Positions 8,763 through 17,786 of a DNA stretch of 51,745 nt are shown here, piece by piece. Source of the DNA: an uncultured Mucilaginibacter sp. (GTDB lineage Bacteria; Bacteroidota; Bacteroidia; Sphingobacteriales; Sphingobacteriaceae); assembly GCF_946479965.1 (NCBI RefSeq), contig NZ_CAMLHX010000028.1, forward strand, positions 1 through 51,745. The letters are read 5' to 3'. The notes under the pieces are model-generated. The model saw only the letters and a program-made list of their open reading frames with translations. It searched no databases and was not told the origin of the DNA. Numbering within the stretch: position 1 is the first letter of the stretch; each line of letters starts with the position of its first letter. The position numbers were made by a program, and so were the translations under genes.

Positions 8763-9899
8763 ATGAAACCAAAATTAAAAGTAATGACAGTAGTGGGCAC
8801 CCGCCCGGAGATCATAAGATTGGCGCGGGTAATGGCGGCCTTAGATAACTCGGAAGCTATTGAGCATATCATTGTCCATACAGGTCAAAATTATGATTAT
8901 GAATTGAATCAAATATTTTTTGATGACATGAAGATCAGAAAGCCCGATTTTTTTCTGGACGCCGCCGGTAAAACCGCTACAGAAACGGTGGGACAAATTT
9001 TGATAAAAATAGACCCTTTACTTGAACAACAAAAGCCCGATGCTTTTTTGGTATTGGGTGATACGAATTCATGTTTATGTGCAATTCCTGCAAAAAAGCG
9101 TCACATTCCTATTTTTCATATGGAAGCAGGAAACAGATGTTTTGACCAGCGCGTGCCCGAAGAAACAAACAGGAAAATTGTAGATCATATATCGGATATC
9201 AACTTAACCTATAGTGATATTGCCCGGGAATATTTATTACGCGAGGGCTTGCCAGCCGATCGGATCATTAAAACAGGGTCGCCGATGTTTGAGGTGTTGA
9301 ATTACTACCTGCAAGAGATTAAAAACTATAATGAGGTGCGCAGATTAGGTTTAGAACCGCAGAAATATTTTGTAGTATCGTCACATCGTGAAGAAAACAT
9401 CAACAGCGAAAAAAACTTTACGGGACTGATTGACAGCCTTAATTTAATTGCCGAAAAATACAGGTTCCCTATAATAGTAAGCACACATCCGCGTACCCGA
9501 AATATGATAGAGAGTAAAGCCATTAAGGTTAGGCCCGAGGTGCAATTTTTAAAGCCCATGGGTTTCAATGATTATAACGCCCTGCAAATGAATGCCTATG
9601 CAGTGCTGTCTGATAGTGGTACTATATCCGAAGAGTCTTCGATACTTAACTTTCCGGCGTTAAATATCCGCGATGCGCATGAGCGTCCTGAAGCAATGGA
9701 GGAAGCATCAGTTATGATGGTTGGTATGAACACTGAACGCATATTGCAGGGGCTTACACAATTACAATATCAAAAAACCGGCGATGAAAGAAACTTTAGG
9801 CGAGTTAATGACTATTCAATGCCTAATGTGTCTGATAAGATGGTGCGCATAATAATCAGTTATGTTGATTATATAAAAAGGGTTGTTTGGAGTGAATAA
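8763..9899 (+). CDS. capG: UDP-N-acetylglucosamine 2-epimerase-like CapG/FnlC/WbjD
   Basis: This 378-residue protein belongs to the non-hydrolysing UDP-GlcNAc 2-epimerase family. It begins with the standard MTVVGTRPEIIRLARV pattern and shows HTGQNYD (about residue 40), LGDTNS (about 98), HMEAGNRCFDQRVPEE (about 119-134, with the two conserved acidic residues), SSHREEN (about 205) and SDSGTISEESS (about 281). In the CapE-CapF-CapG pathway it makes the last epimerisation to UDP-L-FucNAc, which fits its place directly after CapF. The ATG lies 24 bp after the capF stop. Plain WecB or NeuC activity is possible in principle but the gene order argues for CapG. Confidence 0.92.
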   Translation: MKPKLKVMTVVGTRPEIIRLARVMAALDNSEAIEHIIVHTGQNYDYELNQIFFDDMKIRKPDFFLDAAGKTATETVGQILIKIDPLLEQQKPDAFLVLGDTNSCLCAIPAKKRHIPIFHMEAGNRCFDQRVPEETNRKIVDHISDINLTYSDIAREYLLREGLPADRIIKTGSPMFEVLNYYLQEIKNYNEVRRLGLEPQKYFVVSSHREENINSEKNFTGLIDSLNLIAEKYRFPIIVSTHPRTRNMIESKAIKVRPEVQFLKPMGFNDYNALQMNAYAVLSDSGTISEESSILNFPALNIRDAHERPEAMEEASVMMVGMNTERILQGLTQLQYQKTGDERNFRRVNDYSMPNVSDKMVRIIISYVDYIKRVVWSE

Positions 9900-11157
9900 A
9901 AGAAAAATACTTATACATACTATTGTATTTAGTCCGGACGCCGTTTCTACAGCTTACCTATACAATGATATTGCCGTAAAATTTGCTGAAAGCGGTTATG
10001 ATGTTGTAGTATTAACAACTACCCCACATTATAATATTTTACCCGAAAAATTAAAGGAACAGCCCTTGGTGCGCAAATGGGGCGGCCTATATTATCAAAG
10101 TAATTATAAGGGCATAAAAGTGCTGCACGTACCGCAAAAAAAATTCAGTAGCCCATTGCTTCGGATCTGCGGTTTTTTTTACTGGCACGTTGTATCTTTA
10201 GCATTGGGATTGATGCAGAAAAAGATATCTGTAATATTGTCACCGTCACCTCCGTTAACCATTGGCTTTATAAATATAATTATAGCAAAATTAAAAGGAG
10301 CAAAGGTTATTTACAATGTGCAGGAGATATATCCAGATTTCCTCATCAATCAACGAAATTTAAAGAGCATATTTGTTATAAAGATTTTAAAAACACTTGA
10401 AAAGTTTGTTTATAACAGATCTGACGCTGTTACTACAATTGACAGCGTTTTTTATAATACCATACTACCAAGGTTTAAAAAATCCGAAAAACTGCTTGTT
10501 ATACCAAATTTTGTTGATACAACTATATACAAACCTTTATCATTAGAACAGATAAATTTAGATCCTGCATCTTTCCCAGTTAATCCCGGTGTTTTAAGAT
10601 TGTTGTATGCCGGCAATATAGGCCACGCGCAAGAATGGGAAACCTTGCTTTGTATTGCTGAACGATTAAGGGATCATCCGGTTGAGTTTTTTATAATAGG
10701 TGAGGGTGTTATGAAGCCGTATGTAGAAGAGCAAGTGAAGAAAAGAACTTTACAGAAAGTGTATATTTTAGGTTACCAACCCCGCGATTTGATGCCACAA
10801 ATATTGGCGTATTCACACCTCAACTTTATTTTTATGACGGAAGGTATGGACGGGCAAGGTTTTCCATCAAAGGTTTATACAATAATGGCCTGTGAAAAAC
10901 CTTTGCTGATAGTATCAGGCAAAAATACCCCAATTACTAATTTTCTGGAACCATTAGAATGTGCCTACATAGTGCATACTCGCGATTTTGAAGATCGATG
11001 CAAAGAACTTGTTGATTTTATAATTGGGGTATTGAATTCGCCCGAAAGATTAAAACAGATGGGCACAAACGGCTTCGCCGAAATTGGAAAAAACTATTCA
11101 AAAAAAACGGTGGTGAGAAAATACGTTGACTTGGTAAATGAAATTATCCAAAGCTGA
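9892..11157 (+). CDS. wbuB: WbuB-like GT4 glycosyltransferase, probable L-FucNAc transferase
   Basis: The 421-residue protein has the two Rossmann halves of GT-B family 4 glycosyltransferases. N-terminal features (VVVLTTTPHYNILPEK, near residue 40) and the acceptor/donor-side motifs LYAGNIGHAQEWETLL and DGQGFPSKVYTIMACEKPLL match WbuB-type transferases, which add L-FucNAc in E. coli and P. aeruginosa antigens. Its place right after the CapEFG genes supports FucNAc as donor. The likely start is the GTG at 9892, which overlaps the capG stop by 8 bp; a TTG at 9883 would give 3 more residues. The gene overlaps the next one by one base (ATGA at 11155-11160). Confidence 0.85.
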   Translation: MNKRKILIHTIVFSPDAVSTAYLYNDIAVKFAESGYDVVVLTTTPHYNILPEKLKEQPLVRKWGGLYYQSNYKGIKVLHVPQKKFSSPLLRICGFFYWHVVSLALGLMQKKISVILSPSPPLTIGFINIIIAKLKGAKVIYNVQEIYPDFLINQRNLKSIFVIKILKTLEKFVYNRSDAVTTIDSVFYNTILPRFKKSEKLLVIPNFVDTTIYKPLSLEQINLDPASFPVNPGVLRLLYAGNIGHAQEWETLLCIAERLRDHPVEFFIIGEGVMKPYVEEQVKKRTLQKVYILGYQPRDLMPQILAYSHLNFIFMTEGMDGQGFPSKVYTIMACEKPLLIVSGKNTPITNFLEPLECAYIVHTRDFEDRCKELVDFIIGVLNSPERLKQMGTNGFAEIGKNYSKKTVVRKYVDLVNEIIQS

Positions 11158-12062
11158 TGAAAACGATAGCTATTACAGGCGCTTGGGGATTTGTCGGCCA
11201 AAATTTAATGAGCTATTTGCGCAACGAGCAACTGCAATTACAAGCTTTATTGCGTAGCCAGCTGCAGAGTGATATTATTTCTTTTGACGAAGGTTGTGAG
11301 GTAATTGTACATTTGGCGGGTAAGGCGCACGACCTGAAAAATACTTCCGAACCTGACGAATATTACAAAGTGAATTTTCAACTCACACAGAAGCTTTACG
11401 ATGCATTTTTGCAATCGAACGCAAAAAAATTCATATACATTAGTTCGGTAAAAGCGGCTGCCGACAGCCTTGACAATAAGCTGGACGAAGATGTAGTTCC
11501 AAATCCGGCAACACATTATGGCAAATCTAAACTAATGGCCGAAAAGTATATACAAAGTCAACCATTGCCAGAGGGGAAAGCCTATTACATACTCAGACCT
11601 TGTATGATACACGGCCCCGGTAATAAAGGCAATCTTAATCAATTGTATCACTTCGTTAAAAAAGGCATACCTTATCCCTTAGCTGGTTTTAATAATCAAC
11701 GGTCATTTTTAACAGTACAAAACTTGTGCTTTATCATAAATGAATTAATTAAAAGTGCTGACACGCCGGTTGGCATTTATAATGTGGCAGACGATGAACC
11801 CATGTCTACTAATAAAGTGATACAAATATTATCTGAATCAGTACAACGAAAACCTAAACTTTGGGCCATATCACCGTCGCTAATTAAACTTATAGCTAAA
11901 GCGGGCGATTGGTTACATTTGCCGTTAAATACCGAGCGATTAAAAAAAATGACAGAAGATTACGTGGTGGATAACAACAAAATAAAAAAAGCTTTAGGAA
12001 AAGCTTTGCCATTAACTACCGCCCAAGGCCTGTTACTAACGGCCAAATCTTTTAAGATATAA
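11157..12062 (+). CDS. NAD-dependent sugar reductase/epimerase, WbpV-like
   Basis: This 301-residue extended short-chain dehydrogenase has ITGAWGFVGQNL at the N-terminus, VIVHLAGKAHD near residue 50, and the catalytic pair YGKSK near residue 121. The overall pattern matches WbpV/WbuR-type proteins that reduce UDP-4-keto-6-deoxy-GlcNAc to UDP-D-QuiNAc (or a similar 4-keto sugar). It is followed by a WbpL-like initiating transferase and then by a WbpM-like dehydratase, the same trio as in P. aeruginosa O-antigen clusters; WbpM would supply the 4-keto substrate. Its start codon overlaps the stop of the preceding gene by one base, so the two are coupled. Confidence 0.8.
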   Translation: MKTIAITGAWGFVGQNLMSYLRNEQLQLQALLRSQLQSDIISFDEGCEVIVHLAGKAHDLKNTSEPDEYYKVNFQLTQKLYDAFLQSNAKKFIYISSVKAAADSLDNKLDEDVVPNPATHYGKSKLMAEKYIQSQPLPEGKAYYILRPCMIHGPGNKGNLNQLYHFVKKGIPYPLAGFNNQRSFLTVQNLCFIINELIKSADTPVGIYNVADDEPMSTNKVIQILSESVQRKPKLWAISPSLIKLIAKAGDWLHLPLNTERLKKMTEDYVVDNNKIKKALGKALPLTTAQGLLLTAKSFKI

Positions 12063-12066
12063 AAAG

Positions 12067-13035
12067 ATGAGTTTTTATTTTATAAGTGGGTTTGTAATTA
12101 CCCTTTTTTTGGTTGAACTGCTCTACTTTAAAATAGCCGACAAATATAATATTATCGATCGGCCTAACCACCGCAGTTCGCATACACAAATAACAATACG
12201 GGGCGGAGGTATAATTTTTAGTGTTGCAATTATACTGGTTGCTGCACTCAACTTTAAGTATCCCTACTTCATTATCGGGTTAATGCTGATAACTTTTATC
12301 AGTTTCATTGATGATGTTAAACCACTAAGTAACACTTTGCGTATAGCCACGCACCTGGCGGCGGTAACATTATTATTTTACCAATTAAATATTTTAATTT
12401 TGCCATTTTATTGGATATTATTTGCATTTATTTTTGTTATAGGTACTATTAATGCCGTTAATTTTATGGATGGTATTAATGGCATAACCGGCGGATATGG
12501 GTTGGTAGCATTAAGTACTTTATGGTATATAAATAGAAGCACCGCATTTACTGATGATATTTATTTGATTGCAGCGATAATATCTGTGTTGGTTTTTTGT
12601 TTTTTCAATTTCAGAAAACGGGCCAGATGCTTTGCCGGCGATGTGGGTAGTATAAGTCTATCATTCATAATTTTATTCTTTTTGCTTCAATTGATCATTA
12701 AAACGCAAAATGTAAGCTATATACTTATTTTACTTATATACGGTTTGGACACTGTTACAACTATTCTGTTCCGGCTTATAAGAAGAGAAAATATATTTGA
12801 AGCGCACAGAAGTCATTTTTATCAATTTCTTGCAAACGAAAAACAAATGTCGCACATGTTGGTTGCTTTGTTGTACATGATAGCTCAAGAATTAATTAAT
12901 ATTTTTTTATTAAATAATGGTACATTTAAAATATTAAATCTAATACTGTGTATATTTGCGATAACATTAGCAGTGGTTTTTTTTAGGTTAATACTTGAGG
13001 GAAGGGAAAAACTTTTAAAGAGGAGCACAGATTAA
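12067..13035 (+). CDS. WecA/WbpL-like polyprenyl-phosphate N-acetylhexosamine-1-P transferase
   Basis: This 322-residue, strongly hydrophobic protein of the MraY/WecA family transfers a sugar-1-phosphate from a UDP-sugar to undecaprenyl phosphate, the first step of repeat-unit assembly at the inner membrane. Conserved cytoplasmic-loop motifs are visible: RPNHRSSHT with RGGGI (about residues 36-51), SFIDDVKPLS (about 80-89), NFMDGINGI (about 136-144) and CFAGDVGS (about 186-193), and the C-terminal RSHFYQ (about 249). Partner genes (WbpV-like before, WbpM-like after) suggest a QuiNAc- or FucNAc-type first sugar. The gene starts 4 bp after the upstream stop. It is AT-rich, and 86 bp separate it from wbpM. 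Confidence 0.9.
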   Translation: MSFYFISGFVITLFLVELLYFKIADKYNIIDRPNHRSSHTQITIRGGGIIFSVAIILVAALNFKYPYFIIGLMLITFISFIDDVKPLSNTLRIATHLAAVTLLFYQLNILILPFYWILFAFIFVIGTINAVNFMDGINGITGGYGLVALSTLWYINRSTAFTDDIYLIAAIISVLVFCFFNFRKRARCFAGDVGSISLSFIILFFLLQLIIKTQNVSYILILLIYGLDTVTTILFRLIRRENIFEAHRSHFYQFLANEKQMSHMLVALLYMIAQELINIFLLNNGTFKILNLILCIFAITLAVVFFRLILEGREKLLKRSTD

Positions 13036-13121
13036 CTAAAACTTTAACCTTATTAATTTTAATATTTAGTGATACTCTTTGGCTATAACTATAGGCATGT
13101 TACGCTACTTAATAAAAACCT

Positions 13122-15062
13122 ATGAATTCGTCTTTATTTTTAAAGCACCTTAATATTGTTCCTCGTTGGATAATATTTGCACTTGACTTGTCTATAAGCA
13201 TCTTATCTTTAACAGGGGCCTATTTAATTAAATACAATTTTAATTTCTCGAACCTTGATCAGGTTGAATACAGCCAAAATGTGCTACTTGTTGCAGGCGT
13301 AAGTGTTGCTGTTTTCTTTTCATTAAGGATATACAGTGGTATCATCAGATACACCAGTATGCAAGATACCTTCAGAATATTGATGGCTGTATTGATTAAT
13401 TTTAGTATTTTTTTCTTATTTAATTTAGTGTTGGGTGCTTTGGCCCGCCCTACACTGGTGCCTAACAGCATTTTGGTAATAATGGCGTTAAGCTGTTTCC
13501 TTTTAATGGTGGCTTATCGTATTACTGTTAAATACGTTTTTATCTATATCCGAAACCTAAAGCTTGACGAAAAAAATGTTGTTATTTACGGTGCCGGTGA
13601 AGCAGGTGTGGTTGCTAAGCGAACTTTTGATAATGCATATAAAGTAAATAAAAAAATAACAGCTTTTTTTGATGACGATCAACGTAAAGTTGGAAAAACG
13701 ATTGGTGGGATTAAAATATACGACTCAAAATTCCTATTAAAAATTATAGCCGAGCATAATGTGGATGAACTTGTTTTTGCCACTTATAGTATTCCGGCGG
13801 ACGAGAAAAATAAAATAGTTGACATTTGCCTGGAGAACAATGTAAAAGTGCTTAACATACCACCCCACAATCAGTGGGCAAACGGCGAACTGCATCCAAA
13901 TCAAATTCAAAATGTAAATATAGAGGATCTGTTAAACCGCGATCAAATTAAGATTGATACTGCTGGTATTAAGAGCGAACTGCACGACAAGCGTATTTTG
14001 ATTACTGGTGCAGCCGGCTCAATTGGAAGCGAAATTGTAAGGCAATTATTAAGATTTGATGCAGCGTTAATTATAATGTGCGATCAGGCTGAAACAGCGT
14101 TACACCATTTATATTTGGAATTATCTGAAGAGTCTCCAGGGGCAAACTTTATGCCTTTCATTGGCGACGTAAAAGATGAGCGACGTATGGAGCATCTTTT
14201 CGACACTTATAAGCCCCAATACGTGTATCATGCTGCTGCATACAAACATGTGCCGCTAATGGAAGATAATCCCTCAGAAGCGGTAAAAACCAATGTATTA
14301 GGGACAAAAACTATAGCAGATCTTTCAGTAAAGCACGGAGTGAAGAAGTTTGTAATGATTTCTACTGATAAGGCGGTTAATCCAACAAACGTAATGGGCG
14401 CCTCGAAGCGTATAGCAGAAATGTATGTACAATCTTTAAATCGCGCTATAAACAGTAAAGATGTAAAGCTTATTAATAACTTAAATAAAAGGGATAAAGC
14501 AAGGTTTATAACAACACGTTTTGGTAATGTCTTGGGTTCAAACGGATCAGTAATTCCGCGGTTTAAACAACAGATAGAAAAGGGCGGGCCTGTTACAGTA
14601 ACGCATCCAGAAGTAACGCGTTATTTTATGACAATACCTGAAGCGTGCCGCCTGGTACTTGAAGCCGGATGCATGGGTAAGGGTGGCGAGATCTATATTT
14701 TTGATATGGGTAAATCGGTAAAAATTGTTGAATTGGCCAAACGAATGATAAAACTGGCCGGTTTGGTACCAGATCAAGATATAAAAATAGAATTCACCGG
14801 CTTGCGCCCTGGCGAAAAGCTTTTTGAGGAATTGTTAAATGATAATGAGAATACCTTGCCAACACATCATGAAAAGATAATGATAGGGCAGGTGAGAGAA
14901 TATCTATACTATGAGATTGAAGAACAGATAGGCACCCTAATATCTCATGCGCTTGCAAGTGACGATCTGGAAGTTGTACGCGCAATGAAGAAGATTGTTT
15001 ATGAATTTAAGAGCGAAAACTCTATTTTTGAAGAGTTAGATCTTATTTCTAAAGCTGTATAA
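13122..15062 (+). CDS. Membrane-bound UDP-GlcNAc 4,6-dehydratase, WbpM/CapD/PglF family
   Basis: The 646-residue protein has the long WbpM architecture: four N-terminal membrane helices (about residues 15-140), a CoA-binding-like Rossmann domain (NVVIYGAGEAGVVAKR, about 150-165), and a C-terminal dehydratase. The dehydratase carries LITGAAGSIGSEIVRQL (about 288-304), STDKAVNPTNVMGASKRIAE with Met in place of the usual YxxxK tyrosine, and FTGLRPGEKLFEEL (about 562). It makes UDP-4-keto-6-deoxy-GlcNAc, which would feed the WbpV-like reductase two genes upstream. The lipoprotein gene starts directly after its stop, with no gap. The family is essential for QuiNAc/FucNAc/bacillosamine-containing antigens. 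Confidence 0.93.
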   Translation: MNSSLFLKHLNIVPRWIIFALDLSISILSLTGAYLIKYNFNFSNLDQVEYSQNVLLVAGVSVAVFFSLRIYSGIIRYTSMQDTFRILMAVLINFSIFFLFNLVLGALARPTLVPNSILVIMALSCFLLMVAYRITVKYVFIYIRNLKLDEKNVVIYGAGEAGVVAKRTFDNAYKVNKKITAFFDDDQRKVGKTIGGIKIYDSKFLLKIIAEHNVDELVFATYSIPADEKNKIVDICLENNVKVLNIPPHNQWANGELHPNQIQNVNIEDLLNRDQIKIDTAGIKSELHDKRILITGAAGSIGSEIVRQLLRFDAALIIMCDQAETALHHLYLELSEESPGANFMPFIGDVKDERRMEHLFDTYKPQYVYHAAAYKHVPLMEDNPSEAVKTNVLGTKTIADLSVKHGVKKFVMISTDKAVNPTNVMGASKRIAEMYVQSLNRAINSKDVKLINNLNKRDKARFITTRFGNVLGSNGSVIPRFKQQIEKGGPVTVTHPEVTRYFMTIPEACRLVLEAGCMGKGGEIYIFDMGKSVKIVELAKRMIKLAGLVPDQDIKIEFTGLRPGEKLFEELLNDNENTLPTHHEKIMIGQVREYLYYEIEEQIGTLISHALASDDLEVVRAMKKIVYEFKSENSIFEELDLISKAV

Positions 15063-15707
15063 ATGAATAAGAGATCATTCTTTATTGTTTTTTTCTTGTT
15101 GTTGTCAGTTTTTTCATGCAAAGACAAGGTATCAAGCAGTGTCGACGTGTACAGCAATGATTTTGAGACAAATGATCTCAATGATATAAACGGTGGTGTT
15201 ATTGAAACATATAATGGTTCTAAGGTATTAGGTCGTTATAATAATGGGGGCTTTACATTATCGCTTAATAGTTTACCTGCCCATGATCTGATTTCTGTAT
15301 CATTTGATTTATATATTCATGATAGTTGGGACGGCAACTCTGCGTCGCCGGACGGACCGGACATTTGGGAGATGTTTGTTGATAGCAATCCTTATATATC
15401 AACAACTTTTTCCAATTTTCCTTGTTCATTAACAGATATATGCAGGCCGCAATCTTATCCCAATAGTTATCCCAACAATTTTAATAATCCAAAAACAAAC
15501 GCAACTACAGTTGATCTACCTGCAGCATGCAAGGCGACTTATCCTAATGGCACCTCTTTATACGTAATAACAAAAACTTTTGCGCATAAAGGTGGTACGC
15601 TTTCAATAAAATGTTTTGATAAACTTACCCAAACCAATGATCCTAGTCCAAAATGTGATGAGAGTTGGTCTGTAGATAAAATTAAGGTAAAAGCAATTAA
15701 TTTATGA
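15063..15707 (+). CDS. Predicted lipoprotein of unknown function
   Basis: The 214-residue protein begins with a lipoprotein signal peptide ending in a lipobox at Cys19 (VFSC-K), so it should be lipid-anchored in the envelope. The mature part looks like a beta-sandwich. It has FDLYIHDSWDGNSASPDGPD (about residues 85-104), a D/G-rich probable calcium-binding stretch seen in several bacterial secreted jelly-roll domains, then several Cys residues (PCSLTDICRP, AACKA, KCFDK, KCDES) that could form disulfides. The ATG follows the wbpM stop with no gap, and its own stop overlaps the next ATG (ATGA), so it belongs to the polysaccharide operon. A glycan-binding or assembly role is inferred from context only. 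Confidence 0.75.
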   Translation: MNKRSFFIVFFLLLSVFSCKDKVSSSVDVYSNDFETNDLNDINGGVIETYNGSKVLGRYNNGGFTLSLNSLPAHDLISVSFDLYIHDSWDGNSASPDGPDIWEMFVDSNPYISTTFSNFPCSLTDICRPQSYPNSYPNNFNNPKTNATTVDLPAACKATYPNGTSLYVITKTFAHKGGTLSIKCFDKLTQTNDPSPKCDESWSVDKIKVKAINL

Positions 15708-16006
15708 AAACCCTTCAACTTGCCATTTTTATGGCTATTTTGATGGTTGTTAATACTTTTAACGCTTTTACACAATCACTCCCGATTGGTACACCTGGTC
15801 TTGATGATTTTTGCAGGCGTGCACAGTCAACCGCAAATACTAATTCTTCTGTATCTTACACAGTATGTCCGGTCTTCCCAGAATACATAAGTCGCATTGT
15901 CAATTCATTTTATCATAATTTAACATTCTTAAACAGAGCACTCAGCTACGGTAATAGTGTTGCGTATAACGAAGACGTCGACTTGCAGAAAATAGCAACA
16001 TTTTAG
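15704..16006 (+). pseudogene. Short Wzi-like N-terminal fragment (100 aa)
   Basis: The ORF starts at an ATG overlapping the lipoprotein stop and encodes a signal peptide (MKTLQLAIFMAILMVVNTF up to AFTQ) followed by SLPIGTPGLDDFCRRAQS and SSVSYTVCPVFPEY. The start of the full Wzi-like gene just downstream reads TLPVGTPVLEDYYRRMQL and SNVSFTVRPLF, so the two are clearly related over about 40 mature residues. After that this ORF diverges (IVNSFYHNLTF...) and stops at 16006, while Wzi continues for another 500 residues. I read it as the decayed remnant of a tandem wzi copy, though a functional short secreted protein cannot be excluded. Two Cys residues absent from the long copy hint at drift. Confidence 0.6.
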
Positions 16007-16094
16007 TTTATATTTTGCAAAGTAAAACAAAGTCAGGTACTGATATTGTTTATTATTAATGAAAATAAAATACTCCTGTGTTTGGAGATACTTA

Positions 16095-17786
16095 ATGAGG
16101 AAGAGTTTTAACATATTTTTTATTTGCCTTCTGATTTTTTCTGTTGATCTGGAAGCACAAACGCTACCGGTGGGTACACCTGTTTTAGAAGATTACTATA
16201 GAAGAATGCAGCTAAAAGGTGACGTTGACTCAAACGTATCTTTCACTGTTAGGCCCTTATTTAATGGGAGTACGTCTAAGCAAGCTTTCTCGTATACGCC
16301 AGATAGTGTGCAAAAACCAACGAAATGGTCGCCCCTTTTGCCTTTTATATTTGCAAAAGGACAGGGTGTTTTTCAGTTATTGCCGATAACCTGGCAGCAG
16401 CAATACAATTCTAATTATCCGTATGGATGGAATGACGGAGCGATGATACCATCCAGAGGTTATGAGACAATGGTAAGCGGCGGTTTTTATTTTAAATTAG
16501 GCCCGTTAAGCGTTCAGTTAAGACCTGAATATGTCTATGCTGCTAATAAACCTTTTGTTGGATTTTCCGGCGGCTCCAGGGCCGATGATGAAATTAAGAA
16601 TTTCTATATTGTTTACAACAATATAGACCTGCCAGAGCGATTTGGGGCTAATGCTTATAAAAAGTTTTTTTTAGGACAAAGCAGTATACGTTTGACTTTT
16701 GATCCCATATCAATAGGGGTTTCTAATGAAAATATATGGTGGGGCCCCGGAATAAGTAACTCATTGATATTGAGTAATAACGCACCCGGATTTAGACATA
16801 TTACGCTGAACTCTACACGGCCATTTAAAACGTACGTTGGTTATTTTGAATTTCAAGCCGTTGGCGGACGATTGGAAGGAACTAACTACCCGCCTACAGC
16901 CGCAACGTTTTTACCGAACGGAGAAGGCTTAGTATGGCCTAAACGTAATGACTGGCGCTACTTTACAGGCTTTAATTTCAACTATCATCCTAAGTGGGTA
17001 GCCGGGTTAACATTAGGACTTACGCGTACTTTTAACGCCTATGGTCCCGACATAAAAAAGTTTAGCGATTATGTTCCATTTTTCTTTCCATATCAAAAAG
17101 TAAATACCAACGACGGCGACCCTGTGTCACGAGATCAATACACTTCTTTTTACGCGCGGTGGTTATTCAAAAGAGCCAGGGCCGAGTTGTATTTTGAATA
17201 TGGCCTAAATGACAATTCACATAATTATCGCGATTTTATAGGCTCGCCCGACCATTCCAGGGCATATGTTTTTGGCTTCAGAAAGTTGCTCCCTCTTAAT
17301 AGAAGCGATGATCAACAAATTTTGTTTAGTGCGGAGGTTACCCAACTTTCGCAAAGTGTTGACAGGTTAGTTAGAGAGGCAGGATCATATTATTTGCATA
17401 GCCAGGTAAGGCAGGGGCACACAAACCAAGGACAGGTTATGGGCGCCGGCACTGGTCCCGGAGGAAATTTGCAGCATGTAGATGTTAATTGGGTTTCCGG
17501 ATTAAAAAAATTAGGTGTCACATTTGACCGTTATGAGCATGGCGTTGATTTTTCTAACGCTTACCTACCGGATATTAACGGGCATTCACGCAAGTGGGTT
17601 GATCTTGTTGTTGGTGTACAGGGCGAATGGGATTATCGCAATTTATTGCTTAGCGCAAAATTGCAACATATAACGTCGTTAAACTACCAGTGGATAACAA
17701 AAAATTTAGTTCCGGGTGTTTATTATACGCCGCAAAATACTGCGACTAATTTTTACGGACAATTAGGCGTTACTTACAGGTTTTGA
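16095..17786 (+). CDS. wzi: Wzi family capsule assembly outer-membrane protein
   Basis: The mature protein of about 540 residues is an outer-membrane beta-barrel that ends with an aromatic-rich strand and terminal Phe (GVTYRF), and carries the Wzi-type pattern (GNG-like IGVSNENIWWGPGISNSLILSNNAPGF, about residues 202-228 of this start). Wzi proteins help anchor or assemble capsular polysaccharide at the cell surface. The frame opens at ATG 16059, but I chose the ATG at 16095: it gives a clean signal peptide (MRKSFNIFFICLLIFSVDLEA then QT) and has a GGAG sequence 7 nt upstream. The 3' end overlaps the convergent wzz gene by 24 bp. A short related fragment lies just upstream. Confidence 0.85.
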   Translation: MRKSFNIFFICLLIFSVDLEAQTLPVGTPVLEDYYRRMQLKGDVDSNVSFTVRPLFNGSTSKQAFSYTPDSVQKPTKWSPLLPFIFAKGQGVFQLLPITWQQQYNSNYPYGWNDGAMIPSRGYETMVSGGFYFKLGPLSVQLRPEYVYAANKPFVGFSGGSRADDEIKNFYIVYNNIDLPERFGANAYKKFFLGQSSIRLTFDPISIGVSNENIWWGPGISNSLILSNNAPGFRHITLNSTRPFKTYVGYFEFQAVGGRLEGTNYPPTAATFLPNGEGLVWPKRNDWRYFTGFNFNYHPKWVAGLTLGLTRTFNAYGPDIKKFSDYVPFFFPYQKVNTNDGDPVSRDQYTSFYARWLFKRARAELYFEYGLNDNSHNYRDFIGSPDHSRAYVFGFRKLLPLNRSDDQQILFSAEVTQLSQSVDRLVREAGSYYLHSQVRQGHTNQGQVMGAGTGPGGNLQHVDVNWVSGLKKLGVTFDRYEHGVDFSNAYLPDINGHSRKWVDLVVGVQGEWDYRNLLLSAKLQHITSLNYQWITKNLVPGVYYTPQNTATNFYGQLGVTYRF

